Shown here: piece by piece, positions 7,643-16,310 of the stretch
How positions within the stretch are numbered: position 1 is the stretch's first letter
Layout of the letters: the number at the start of each line of letters is the position of its first letter
Assembly: GCA_903871905.1 (NCBI GenBank)
Contig: CAIQIV010000508.1
Coordinates: 1-40,760 of the forward strand
Reading direction: 5' to 3'
DNA: 40,760 nucleotides
Source of the DNA: an uncultured Chloroflexota bacterium
Lineage (GTDB): Bacteria > Chloroflexota > Anaerolineae > Anaerolineales > UBA4823
Notes under the pieces: generated by a model
What the model was told of the DNA's origin: nothing
Databases searched by the model: none
Seen by the model: the letters and a program-made list of their open reading frames with translations, nothing else
Translations under genes and position numbers: made by a program

Positions 7643-8644
7643 ATGGCGTTTTTATTCAAACGCAACAAAGAAAAGAAGACCGTCACCCGGCTGTTCTTTG
7701 CTACGGATATCCACGGCTCAGAGCGAACTTATCGCAAGTTCATCAATGCCGGGAATTTCTACAAGGTGAATTTGTTGATCATGGGAGGCGATATTTCAGG
7801 CAAGCTGCTGATCCCCGTGATCAAAGAGGGCAACGGCCATTATCGCGCCACGCTCCAGGGGCGGGTGGAGAAGCTCTCCACCGATGCCGAGCTGCAGTCG
7901 CTCAATGAGCGCATCGGTCTGTTGGGGTTTTACAGCCAGGTGATGGACGAAGACGAGTTTAAAGAACTGCAGGCCGACCCCAAGAAGGTGGATGATCTGT
8001 TCCACCAGTTGGCACGCAAACGCCTGGAGAATTGGGTGGACCTGGCTGAAGAACGCTTGAAGGGTACCGGGATTAAGTGTTTTGTCACGGGTGGGAATGA
8101 CGACGATCCGGAAGTGCTCAGCGCCATCCGGCGCAGCGGGACACAGTCCTTTTTTGCCTGCGAAGGCGAGGTGGCGCAGGTGGACGAGGACCATACCATG
8201 ATCAGCGTGGGTTTCAGCAACCCAACACCCTGGAACACGCCGCGGGAGATCCCGGAGGAAAAACTGGCCGAGATCATTGAGAACATGATTGCCAGGGTGG
8301 AGGATAAATCCCACTGCATTTTCAATCTACATGTGCCTCCGCTGGATTCAACCCTGGACACCTGTCCGAAGCTGGATTGGAGCAAGGATCCGCCGGAGCC
8401 AGTGGTGGTCGGTGGGCAGATCGTCATGGCTGGCGCCGGGAGCCCCTCGGTGCGCAAGGCAATTGAGATTCACCAGCCGATGCTGGGACTGCATGGACAT
8501 ATCCATGAATCGCAGGGGATGGTCAAGATCGGGAAGACCACCTGTATCAACCCCGGCAGTGAATATGGCGAAGGCATTTTGCGCGGCTGCCTGGTGAACA
8601 TTGTGGATGGTAAGGTCGAAAGTTTCCAGATGACGCGAGGCTAG
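7643..8644 (+). CDS. Calcineurin-like metallophosphoesterase, copy 1
   Basis: 333 residues with a full set of metal-ligand motifs: FATDIHGSE (Asp22, His24), MGGDISG (Asp50), GGNDDD (Asn152-Asp153), NLHVPP (His230) and HGHIHES (285-288). No signal peptide or membrane segment, so cytoplasmic. It shares with copy 2 (17803-18741) the unusual segment SNPTPWNT(P/H)RE (about residues 192-202 here), suggesting a distinct subfamily. ATG 7643 has GGAGG about 8 nt upstream. It lies 41 bp after the DeoR gene. In this locus a phosphomonoester or phosphodiester made by the neighbouring kinases is a reasonable substrate, but that is inference. Confidence 0.88.
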   Translation: MAFLFKRNKEKKTVTRLFFATDIHGSERTYRKFINAGNFYKVNLLIMGGDISGKLLIPVIKEGNGHYRATLQGRVEKLSTDAELQSLNERIGLLGFYSQVMDEDEFKELQADPKKVDDLFHQLARKRLENWVDLAEERLKGTGIKCFVTGGNDDDPEVLSAIRRSGTQSFFACEGEVAQVDEDHTMISVGFSNPTPWNTPREIPEEKLAEIIENMIARVEDKSHCIFNLHVPPLDSTLDTCPKLDWSKDPPEPVVVGGQIVMAGAGSPSVRKAIEIHQPMLGLHGHIHESQGMVKIGKTTCINPGSEYGEGILRGCLVNIVDGKVESFQMTRG

Positions 8645-8794
8645 CAAGGGTGCGTGCCTGCACAGCGTATTGGAGCCTTGTAGAAGAGAGAGGAGGTAGT
8701 TTTCTTGGGATAATGTGAGATGGCGTACAGATTCTGATGCAATCAAAACAATGCAGATAAATTAAGATACTCTTTTGCTGATGGAGGAACAAAG

Positions 8795-10453
8795 ATGACC
8801 GCCACTACCGCAAAGCCTGAGGTCTTTACCCGCAAGGCGTCTGGCCTGGTACGGGTAATGTCCCCGTACTCAGCTTTTATCTACAACATCCTCACCATGG
8901 GACTGATCTTCCCCTGGACATACCTGTGGGCTCCCGGCGCCCTTCCAGGTGGTAAACTGGTTGAAGGGATCCTGCTGGCCACCTTGATTGAAATCCCGAT
9001 CGCCTTTGCCTATGTGTGGCTTTCCACTGCACTCCCCCGCTCCGGCGGCGACTACGTCTTCCAAAGTCGCGTGTTCGGCGGGGGAGTTGCTTTTACCGTG
9101 GTGATGTCGGGATTTGTGATCTGGATCTTGCAGTGGGTTGCCCTGTCGGGCTGGCTGCTGGCCTACCTGGGTTTCGCTCCGCTGTTCCTGGGTTTGGGGG
9201 CGACGATGAATGCCCCAGCCCTGTCCGGGTTGGGTGTCTGGTTCACCCAGCCTACCGGGATCATCGTCACCAGCATTCTGAATGCGGCGTTGGCCCTGTT
9301 AATCCTGTGTTCTGGTTTCAAGAACTATGTCAAGCTCCAGAACGTGATGATCGTCGCCACCATGCTGGCTTTCCTGACCACCCTGGTGGTATTGTTCACC
9401 ACCAACCCGGCCACGGTACCCGCCAAGCTGGATGCCTTTGCTATGGCCATCGCTGGGACCTCCAATTTCTATCAGAGTGCCATTGATGCGGTGACCGCTG
9501 CGGGGATCAACCTCAACCCGCCCTTCAGCCTGTGGTTCACTATCCTGGTGGCGCCGATCGCCTGGACCTCGCTGCAGTGGGCTACCTACTCAGCGCAGCA
9601 GAATGGCGAGATCAAGGATGCCCGCTCTTTCAAGAGCCAGGTGTTTATCCTGGTTGGCTCGCTGATCGTCACCGGCATCTTGCTGGCGTTGCTGGCGGCT
9701 GGATTGGAGAAGGCCATTGGCACCCAGTTCCTGTACGTGGCTGGCGCCGGGTATTGGAGCCTGATCGCTGAGGCAAATATTGCCGGGTTTAACTTGTGGC
9801 CGCCTATCCTGGCAGTGGCGTTGACCGCCAGCCCGATCGTTGTGCTGCTGATCGCCTTTGGTTACATTCTCAACAGCCACCAGATTGTGCACAACTGCTA
9901 CATCGGGATGACCCGCGTGATGGTCGCCATGTCCCTCGACCGCCTGCTGCCCGCCTGGGTCAGCGCTGTCCATGAAAAATATCATACCCCGGTCAACGCG
10001 CACGTGCTCTACTTCCTGGCCAGTATCCCGGTGATCTTTGCCTATAACCTGGTGCCGGGTTGGGTTGGGCTGACCCTGGGTGTGACTTTTGGCTGCGGCT
10101 ATGTCTTCATTATTACCTGTCTGGCCGGGGCGCTGTTACCCTACCGCGCCAAGGACGTCTACGAGACTTCGCCTGGAGCCAAGTACAAGCTGGGAAATAT
10201 CCCCTGGCTGACCATCCTGGGGATCATCGGGTCTATCTGCGGTTTCTTCATGGTGGGCACCTTCCTGTTTGCCCCGGAGCTGGGCGTGCTGGGTAACTGG
10301 AATTTTGCCGACTTCCCGAAGAACCTGTGGGCGCAGATCATTGCCGCAGGGATCATTATCGTATCCGCCGTGTGGTACCTGATTGTCAAGCGGGCGCAGC
10401 GTTCGAAAGGCATCGACGTCGATTATGCCTTCAAGGAGATCCCGCCAGAATAA
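8795..10453 (+). CDS. APC-superfamily amino acid/amine permease
   Basis: 552 residues with about 12 hydrophobic segments. The opening FTRKASGLVRVMSPYSAFIYN and the ALPRSGGDYVFQSR segment (near residue 80) match APC permeases. The last residues, IDVDYAFKEIPPE, closely resemble the end of the third transporter (IDVNKVYKEIPVE at 20798), so the two are paralogues distinct from the ACT-type protein at 3913. GGAGG lies about 7 nt before ATG 8795. It is placed between a phosphoesterase and the demethylating dehydrogenase. Likely imports a methylated amine or amino acid; substrate not determinable. Confidence 0.87.
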   Translation: MTATTAKPEVFTRKASGLVRVMSPYSAFIYNILTMGLIFPWTYLWAPGALPGGKLVEGILLATLIEIPIAFAYVWLSTALPRSGGDYVFQSRVFGGGVAFTVVMSGFVIWILQWVALSGWLLAYLGFAPLFLGLGATMNAPALSGLGVWFTQPTGIIVTSILNAALALLILCSGFKNYVKLQNVMIVATMLAFLTTLVVLFTTNPATVPAKLDAFAMAIAGTSNFYQSAIDAVTAAGINLNPPFSLWFTILVAPIAWTSLQWATYSAQQNGEIKDARSFKSQVFILVGSLIVTGILLALLAAGLEKAIGTQFLYVAGAGYWSLIAEANIAGFNLWPPILAVALTASPIVVLLIAFGYILNSHQIVHNCYIGMTRVMVAMSLDRLLPAWVSAVHEKYHTPVNAHVLYFLASIPVIFAYNLVPGWVGLTLGVTFGCGYVFIITCLAGALLPYRAKDVYETSPGAKYKLGNIPWLTILGIIGSICGFFMVGTFLFAPELGVLGNWNFADFPKNLWAQIIAAGIIIVSAVWYLIVKRAQRSKGIDVDYAFKEIPPE

Positions 10454-10506
10454 AGCAGGCCAGGGCAAACATATACTGCCTGCCTGCCTGCTGTTGAGTG
10501 AAAAAA

Positions 10507-10544
10507 GTGATCAGTGGTCTGCCTGCCTGGCAGCCACTGATCAC
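10507..10544 (+). other. Intergenic hairpin between permease and dehydrogenase genes
   Basis: GTGATCAGTGG (10507-10517) pairs perfectly with CCACTGATCAC (10534-10544), with an inner CTGCC/GGCAG. Six A precede it, so on the minus strand it would look like a terminator. No T-run follows on the plus strand and no minus-strand gene is present. Role probably mRNA stability or partial termination. Confidence 0.6.
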
Positions 10545-10590
10545 CATGATCTCGATTACAAAATATAAAAGATAAATTTGGAGAGGTGAA

Positions 10591-13017
10591 ATGAAAGATC
10601 AAGCAAGAGTAGTCATCGTAGGTGGTGGTATTTTTGGCGTAAATATTGCCTACCACCTGGCCAAGCGAGGCTGGACGGACGTAATTTTGCTGGAGAAAAT
10701 GGAGATTGCGACGGGTGAGACAGGCCACGCCGCCGGCCTGGTAACACAGTTTGCCACATCGCAGACCTTGATGCAGTTCCGCAAATACAGTATTGAGCTG
10801 TACAGCGAGCTGGGGCTGTTCAACCATGTCGGCAGCCTGCGGGTTGCCTCCAGCCCGGAGCAGTTCAAAGAGCTGCAGCGCAGTGTCAGCCGGGCGAAAG
10901 GCATTGGGATGGATGTGGAAATCATCTCCCCCGCCGAAGCACTGAAGATCATGCCGCAGCTCAGCCCGGATGACCTGTACGGCGCGATTTACCTGCCGCG
11001 AGACGGTCACCTGGACCCCTACCTGACGACCACTGCCATGGCCAAGCGGGTCAAGGAGATGGGGGTCACCATCATGACCAACACACGACTGACCGGCATT
11101 GATCTTTCACCGCGCGGCGAGATCACCCAGGTCCATACTACCCAGGGATCGATCAAGACCGAGATCGTGATCAATGCGGCTGGCCTGTGGGGGCCAAAGG
11201 TGGCGGCGATGGCTGGTGTTCATATTCCCACCACCCCGGTGGACCACCAGCATGTGGCGCTGAAAGCTGTCCCCGGCAACGAGTTTCCACACAGCACGCC
11301 CTGCCTGCGTGACCCGGATAACCTGGTGTATATGCGCGAAGAAGCGGGCGGGCTGGTGATCGGTGGTTATGAGCCGGAGACTCTGGCGCGCTGGATCGAC
11401 GGCGTGCCGTGGGAGCATGGTGGGACGACCCTCCCCAACGACTTTGACCGCTTTGAGATCTTGATGGAGGGCGCCATTCGCCGCCTGCCATTCCTGGACC
11501 GGGCGGAGATGATCTCGCTCACCTGTCACCCCGGGGCCTACACCCCAGACTGCCAGCCGATCATCGGCCCGGTGGGCGGGGCACGCGGCCTGTGGATGGC
11601 CTGCGGCATGTCGCTCAACGGTTTTGGCGCGGCCGGTGGCGTGGGGCGCCTGCTGAGCGAATGGATCATCGATGGCGCACCAACGCTGGATATCTACTCC
11701 TTCCGTGCCACCCGCTTTGGCAATTACTACGCCAGCCCGTTCTATGCCGCCGAGCGCACCCGTGAATGTGTCAAGTACTACTACCGCCTGCGCTTCCCCA
11801 ATGACGAGTACGAGTGGGCGCGGCCGCATCGGGTGAGCCCGGTGCACTACCGCCTGCAGGAGCAGGGTGCGGCCTTTGGCGAGAAGTTTGGCTGGGAGCG
11901 CACGAACTATGTGCTCCCTGGCAAGCCCTCCCGCCGCATGGGCGAAGACCAGCGCAAGTGGGGCTGGGCCAAGCCGCCTTACTTCGAGCGGCTGCGCCAG
12001 GAACATGTTGGGACGCGCGAGAACGCCGGCCTGTTCGACCTGACCTCCTTTGGCAAAATTGACGTGAAAGGCCCGGGGGCCCTGGCATTGATGCAGCGGG
12101 TGACGGATAACGACGTGGATAAACCGGTAGGCTCTGCCGTCTATACCCAGTTCTTGAATGTGCGCGGCGGGGTAGAGGCTGACGTGACCGTAACCCGCCT
12201 GGACGAAGACTATTTCCGGGTGATCACCGGATCAGGCTTTATCGGCAATGACCTGGGCTGGCTGCAGATGTATGCCCGCCCCGAAGATGGCGATGTAGAG
12301 ATCCGGGATGTGACCATGGATTGGTCCTGCCTGGCGCTGTGGGGTCCCAAAGCCCGCCTGGTGCTGCAGAAGATCACCCAAAGCGACGTGTCCAACGCGG
12401 CCATCCCTTACCTGATGGCTGCCTGGATCGACATCCGCGGCGCAAAGGTGCTGGCACAGCGGGTCAGCTACATCGGCGAACTGGGCTGGGAGCTCTATGT
12501 GCCCTGGAATCGCGCCGAGCAGGTGTGGGATATGCTTTTGGAGGCGGGTAAGGAGTTTGACCTGGTGGTAGGCGGGTACAAAGTGCTCGACTGCCTGCGC
12601 CTGGAAAAGGGCTACCGCTATTTCACCGCTGACGTGACCCCATTGGAGACGCCTTACGAAGCCGGCCTTGGCTTCTGTGTCAAGTTGGAGAAAGGCGACT
12701 TCATTGGGCGAGAGGCCCTGGTCAAAGCCAAGGCGGCTGGCATCTCGCACAAGCTGTGCACATTGGTACTGGATGGTGATGATTTCCTGCCCATTTACGG
12801 CGGCGAGGCTGTGTACCTGGATGGAAAGGTCGTCTCGCGGGTGCGCAGCGGCGGTTATGGCTTTACCCTCAATAAGAATATCGTCTATGCCTATCTGACC
12901 CCGGACCTGGCAAAAATTGGCACCCGGCTGCAGGTAGAAGTGTTTGACCAGAAGGTGGAGGCCGAAGTTACACCGGTGGTTCTGCTGGACCCGAAAGGTG
13001 AGCGGCTCCGGGCGTAG
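10591..13017 (+). CDS. Dimethylglycine/sarcosine dehydrogenase-like FAD-GcvT fusion
   Basis: 808 residues, the usual length of mitochondrial-type DMGDH/SARDH. FAD-binding N-terminus VVIVGGGIFGVNIAYHL (residues 7-23); GETGHAAGL places His46 where these enzymes attach FAD covalently, although the preceding Trp of GSTWH is Gly here. A DAO domain extends to about residue 370, a linker follows, and from about residue 465 comes a GcvT-like aminomethyltransferase domain (HVGTRENAGLFDLTSFGKIDVKG, then YIGELGWELYVP). Expected role: oxidise N-methyl groups and pass the one-carbon unit to tetrahydrofolate. GAGAGG precedes ATG 10591. Paralogue of the partial gene at 1-1437; the pair might handle successive demethylations such as dimethylglycine to sarcosine to glycine. 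Confidence 0.9.
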   Translation: MKDQARVVIVGGGIFGVNIAYHLAKRGWTDVILLEKMEIATGETGHAAGLVTQFATSQTLMQFRKYSIELYSELGLFNHVGSLRVASSPEQFKELQRSVSRAKGIGMDVEIISPAEALKIMPQLSPDDLYGAIYLPRDGHLDPYLTTTAMAKRVKEMGVTIMTNTRLTGIDLSPRGEITQVHTTQGSIKTEIVINAAGLWGPKVAAMAGVHIPTTPVDHQHVALKAVPGNEFPHSTPCLRDPDNLVYMREEAGGLVIGGYEPETLARWIDGVPWEHGGTTLPNDFDRFEILMEGAIRRLPFLDRAEMISLTCHPGAYTPDCQPIIGPVGGARGLWMACGMSLNGFGAAGGVGRLLSEWIIDGAPTLDIYSFRATRFGNYYASPFYAAERTRECVKYYYRLRFPNDEYEWARPHRVSPVHYRLQEQGAAFGEKFGWERTNYVLPGKPSRRMGEDQRKWGWAKPPYFERLRQEHVGTRENAGLFDLTSFGKIDVKGPGALALMQRVTDNDVDKPVGSAVYTQFLNVRGGVEADVTVTRLDEDYFRVITGSGFIGNDLGWLQMYARPEDGDVEIRDVTMDWSCLALWGPKARLVLQKITQSDVSNAAIPYLMAAWIDIRGAKVLAQRVSYIGELGWELYVPWNRAEQVWDMLLEAGKEFDLVVGGYKVLDCLRLEKGYRYFTADVTPLETPYEAGLGFCVKLEKGDFIGREALVKAKAAGISHKLCTLVLDGDDFLPIYGGEAVYLDGKVVSRVRSGGYGFTLNKNIVYAYLTPDLAKIGTRLQVEVFDQKVEAEVTPVVLLDPKGERLRA

Positions 13018-13030
13018 ATTGGGACGCCAC

Positions 13031-13065
13031 ATGTGCTCTTGCGGCCTGAGGTCGCAAGAGCACAT
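13031..13065 (+). terminator. Strong hairpin after the dehydrogenase (weak terminator or processing site)
   Basis: 13-bp perfect stem ATGTGCTCTTGCG (13031-13043) with CGCAAGAGCACAT (13053-13065), 9-nt loop, followed only by CCATTTTAG. The poor T-run suggests incomplete termination between dehydrogenase and second phosphotransferase. Confidence 0.45.
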
Positions 13066-13095
13066 CCATTTTAGATATAGTTTACGGAGTGAAGC

Positions 13096-13998
13096 ATGTC
13101 GGTCACGATTGAGACGATTATTCAGAAGATTGGGGATTGGCAGGGCAGGCAGGTGGAGGCGAGGGCTCTCAGTGGTGGGTTAACCAATACCAACTACCAG
13201 GTCACGGTGGACGGCACACCTTATTTTGTGCGCGTTCCGGGTGAGAGCACGGACTTGCTGGCGATCAACCGGCAGAATGAATATTACAATTCTAAGGCTG
13301 CTGCCGAGGCGGGGGTGGGTCCTCAGGTGTTATATCATTTGCCAGAGTATGACGTGATGGTTTTGGAATTTATCACCGGTCAGACCATGTCCAACCAGGC
13401 ATTGAGCGCCCCAGGCATGCCGACGCGCATCGCCCAGTCTCTCAAGCTGCTGCATGCCGGGCCGCGTTTTCTGACCGACTTCAATATGTTCCGCGTGACC
13501 GAATTCTACCTGGGCATTGTCAATGAGTACAAGGTGCACATCCCAGAAGATTTTATTGAGCGCATGTCAAAGGTAAAACAGATCGAACAGGCCATGCTGG
13601 TTCACCCCCTTTCCTCTGTTCCCTGCAACAATGACCTGCTGGCGGAGAACTATATTGACGATGGGAAAATGCTGCGCCTGATCGACTTTGAGTACAGCGG
13701 AAATAACGACCCGACTTTTGAACTGGCAAATACCTGCCAGGAACTGCAGTATGATGATGCGCGCATCCAGGAGATGTGCCAGGCCTACTTTGGCAAAGTG
13801 ACGCCTGCTCTGCTGGCGCGGATTAAGCTGAATATGATCATGTCCGATGTAGGCTGGACGTTGTGGGCTGCCATCCAGGCTAAAATCTCGAAAATTGAGT
13901 ATGATTTTTGGGGATGGGCAGTGGAGCGCTGGTCGCGGGCGGTCGAAAAGATGGATTCGCCGGCATTTTCCGGTTGGATCAGTGACGCCTCAGCTTAG
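13096..13998 (+). CDS. Choline-kinase-like phosphotransferase, copy 2, altered catalytic loop
   Basis: 300 residues, APH/choline kinase fold: LSGGLTNTNYQV near residues 26-36, catalytic-loop equivalent PCNNDLLAENYI (Asp180, Asn185) and LIDFEYSGNNDP (Asp197). The loop keeps the catalytic Asp and metal-binding Asn, but the position of the usual His in HxD is Asn178. Copy 1 has the standard His. Related kinases phosphorylate choline or ethanolamine. It sits between the FAD-GcvT dehydrogenase and the Rieske oxygenase. GGAGTG precedes ATG 13096. The substitution may change activity or substrate. Whether it is common in this subfamily cannot be judged from one sequence. Confidence 0.83.
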   Translation: MSVTIETIIQKIGDWQGRQVEARALSGGLTNTNYQVTVDGTPYFVRVPGESTDLLAINRQNEYYNSKAAAEAGVGPQVLYHLPEYDVMVLEFITGQTMSNQALSAPGMPTRIAQSLKLLHAGPRFLTDFNMFRVTEFYLGIVNEYKVHIPEDFIERMSKVKQIEQAMLVHPLSSVPCNNDLLAENYIDDGKMLRLIDFEYSGNNDPTFELANTCQELQYDDARIQEMCQAYFGKVTPALLARIKLNMIMSDVGWTLWAAIQAKISKIEYDFWGWAVERWSRAVEKMDSPAFSGWISDASA

Positions 13999-14031
13999 GC
14001 CTGAAAGGGTTTTTGTGGTTGGAGGATAGAG

Positions 14032-15312
14032 ATGACACATTGGGATAAGCAAAGCCTGTCGCAGGTGGAGCGAGAGAGGCTCCTGGCTCTGATCGCCTCC
14101 CGGCAGCCGGAGCATGGGCTGCCCAGGGCTTTTTACCATGATGACCTGGTATACCAGGCTGACCTGGAGACAGTCTGGCGCCAGGGATGGCTGTTTGCCG
14201 GGCATTCGTGCCAGATCCCCAATCCCGGCGATTATTTCCTGTATGATTTGGACGGCGATTCAGTGATCATTGTGCGCGGCGATGAAGGGCGGGTGTATGC
14301 CCATCACAATGTTTGCCGCCACCGTGGCACATTGATCTGCCTTGAGCCCACCGGCAATGTCAAGCGCTTTGTCTGCCCCTATCACCAATGGTCCTACGGG
14401 CGGGACGGGAAGCTGCTGACGTGGCGCGCCATGCCACCGGATCTGGATAAATCCAGCCTGGGCCTGCATCCGGTCCACGTGCAGGAGGTGGAGGGACTCA
14501 TATTCATCTCCCTAGCTGAGCATCCGCTTGATTTTGACGATGCCTACCAGGTCATCGCCTCGGTGGTGAAACCCCAGGGGTTTACCCGGGCGAAAATTGC
14601 ACTGATCGCCGATTACGATGTACGGGCAAACTGGAAGCTGGTATGGGAGAACAATCGCGAGTGTTATCACTGCAACGTCAACCACCCCCAATATATCCGG
14701 GCAAATTTTGACCATTACAACAGTGATGATACAACCGAGTATATTGCCCGCCGGCTGGAAGCGGTAACCGCGCGCAGCGAGGCAAAATGGGCGGCGTCGG
14801 GGCTGGCAGTAACCCACAAGCACACGGGCATGACTGAATTCCCGGATGTTGAAAACAACATCTGGTATTCGGCTAACCGCACCCCCCTGGTGGAGGACTA
14901 CGTCAGCGAGTCAATGGACGGCCAGCAGGTAGCGCCTCTCATGGGAGATTATACCGATCCAGATGTGGGTACTGTTCGGGTGCGTATGCTGCCCAATTTC
15001 TGGAACCACTCCAGTTGCGACCACGGCGTCACCGTGCGCCTGACGCCTGCTGGAAAGTACCTGACCAGGCTGCGCATGATCTGGGTGGTGGATGAGAAAG
15101 CCCAGGAAGGGGTGGATTATACCCTGGATAAGCTGCTGCCCTTCTGGCAGCTCACGGGCGAGCAGGATTGGGCGCTGTGTGAGAATGCCCAGCACGGTGT
15201 CGATTCGCGGGCTTATGTTCCAGGGCCTCTGTCTCCTTATAAGGAATATAACCTGGACCGGTGGATCCGCTGGTATCTGCGCTGGCTGTCAGATGGTATT
15301 TCGGATCGATAA
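14032..15312 (+). CDS. Rieske oxygenase alpha subunit, glycine-betaine monooxygenase (GbcA)-like
   Basis: 426 residues. The N-terminal Rieske [2Fe-2S] site is complete: Cys95-x-His97 (CRHRGT) and Cys115-x2-His118 (CPYHQW). The catalytic domain has ENNRECYHCNVNHP with His213 and His218, and EQDW with Asp379, the expected 2-His-1-carboxylate iron site. The CPYHQWSY context and overall layout resemble GbcA and other quaternary-amine demethylating oxygenases, which use O2 to remove a methyl as formaldehyde. They need a ferredoxin reductase partner (GbcB-like), and none is encoded in the window. GGAGG lies about 9 nt before ATG 14032. Stachydrine or carnitine oxygenases are alternatives. Confidence 0.87.
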   Translation: MTHWDKQSLSQVERERLLALIASRQPEHGLPRAFYHDDLVYQADLETVWRQGWLFAGHSCQIPNPGDYFLYDLDGDSVIIVRGDEGRVYAHHNVCRHRGTLICLEPTGNVKRFVCPYHQWSYGRDGKLLTWRAMPPDLDKSSLGLHPVHVQEVEGLIFISLAEHPLDFDDAYQVIASVVKPQGFTRAKIALIADYDVRANWKLVWENNRECYHCNVNHPQYIRANFDHYNSDDTTEYIARRLEAVTARSEAKWAASGLAVTHKHTGMTEFPDVENNIWYSANRTPLVEDYVSESMDGQQVAPLMGDYTDPDVGTVRVRMLPNFWNHSSCDHGVTVRLTPAGKYLTRLRMIWVVDEKAQEGVDYTLDKLLPFWQLTGEQDWALCENAQHGVDSRAYVPGPLSPYKEYNLDRWIRWYLRWLSDGISDR

Positions 15313-15322
15313 GGGATTTGTG

Positions 15323-16267
15323 ATGGATCAATTTCGGGTTGCAGAAGTTGTCAGTTTTGGGATGTTGACGCCGGTTGAGATCCTGGTTGTGGACCGCCTG
15401 CCTGAGCATAATACCGGGGCGTTTATCCGCGGCGCCAGTGATTTTATTTTTGATGATGCGGCGATCGTCGCCTGTTTGCTGCGCCAGTGGGATGTGCAGA
15501 GCGGGCTGATCGGCACTGCGGTGGGCGATGACTACCGGGGGCGAAATATTGCCCACCGGTTAAAAGCCCTGGGTGTATTAGGAAAGGTGCGCAGAAACAA
15601 GAATTTTCGCACGCCTTTGGAAGTCGATATCTCGGATGCCACCGGGGCGCGCACCTACTTCTGGCAGCGTGACCCTGAGGTGCTGGATACCCTGGATACG
15701 GCTGACCTTTCGCTAATAAAAGGCGCACGCCTTTTGTATGTCGACTGGTATGACGGCGATCATATTTTGAGAGCAATGGATGAAGCGATCCGCCTGGAAA
15801 TCCCGGTGTTTTTGAACCTGGAACATGGGCATGAGAACCCGGATATCCTGCGCCGCTATGCAGGTCGGGCAACAATCTGCCAGGCGGTGACAGATGCCGC
15901 CCAGAAAGACGGCAGCGATCCGTTAAAGGTGGCGTATAAACTGCTGGATGTGGGGGTGAAGATTGTCCTGATCACCCTGGCTTCTGAAGGCGCGCTGATC
16001 GTCACCCCGGACATGGCGCTGCGCGTCGGCGTCATCCCAATCAAAGCGGTGGATGGCTGCGGCGCTGGGGCTACTTTTGCCACGGGCTTTATCTATGGAT
16101 ATTTGCACGGCTGGCCCCTGGAGGCTGTAGCGCGGTTCGCGACCGTGGCTGCTGGTCTCAAGGTCGCCCAGGTCGGGCTGAAAGTAGATCCGGTGGACCG
16201 GATCCAGGCAATGGCTGCAACGGTAGATGTGCAGCCAATCGAATTGAAGGCGGCAGTGGAATCATAA
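15323..16267 (+). CDS. PfkB/ribokinase-like protein lacking the catalytic aspartate
   Basis: 314 residues from ATG 15323, 10 bp after the oxygenase stop; a longer upstream frame overlaps the oxygenase and is rejected. The ribokinase fold is visible in IGTAVGDDYRG (about residues 63-72), IVLITLASEGALIV (214-227) and the C-terminal anion-hole motif. That motif reads AVDGCGAGATFATGF: the GAGD of active PfkB enzymes is GAGA here, with Ala250 replacing the catalytic base Asp. The N-terminal GG...N sugar-binding motif is also poor (IRGASDFIFDD). It may be a ligand-binding regulator, a degenerate kinase or an enzyme with different chemistry. It lies between the Rieske oxygenase and the MttB-like gene with tight spacing, so its role should belong to this pathway. 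Confidence 0.8.
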   Translation: MDQFRVAEVVSFGMLTPVEILVVDRLPEHNTGAFIRGASDFIFDDAAIVACLLRQWDVQSGLIGTAVGDDYRGRNIAHRLKALGVLGKVRRNKNFRTPLEVDISDATGARTYFWQRDPEVLDTLDTADLSLIKGARLLYVDWYDGDHILRAMDEAIRLEIPVFLNLEHGHENPDILRRYAGRATICQAVTDAAQKDGSDPLKVAYKLLDVGVKIVLITLASEGALIVTPDMALRVGVIPIKAVDGCGAGATFATGFIYGYLHGWPLEAVARFATVAAGLKVAQVGLKVDPVDRIQAMAATVDVQPIELKAAVES

Positions 16268-16310
16268 TCAGGTCACTGCTAACTAATCAAAACACGAACC
16301 AAGGAGCCTC

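Noticed and set aside
15092-15322. Upstream extension of the PfkB-like frame into the Rieske gene
   Set aside because: It overlaps conserved oxygenase sequence including the region of Asp379. ATG 15323 after the oxygenase stop fits the family N-terminus.
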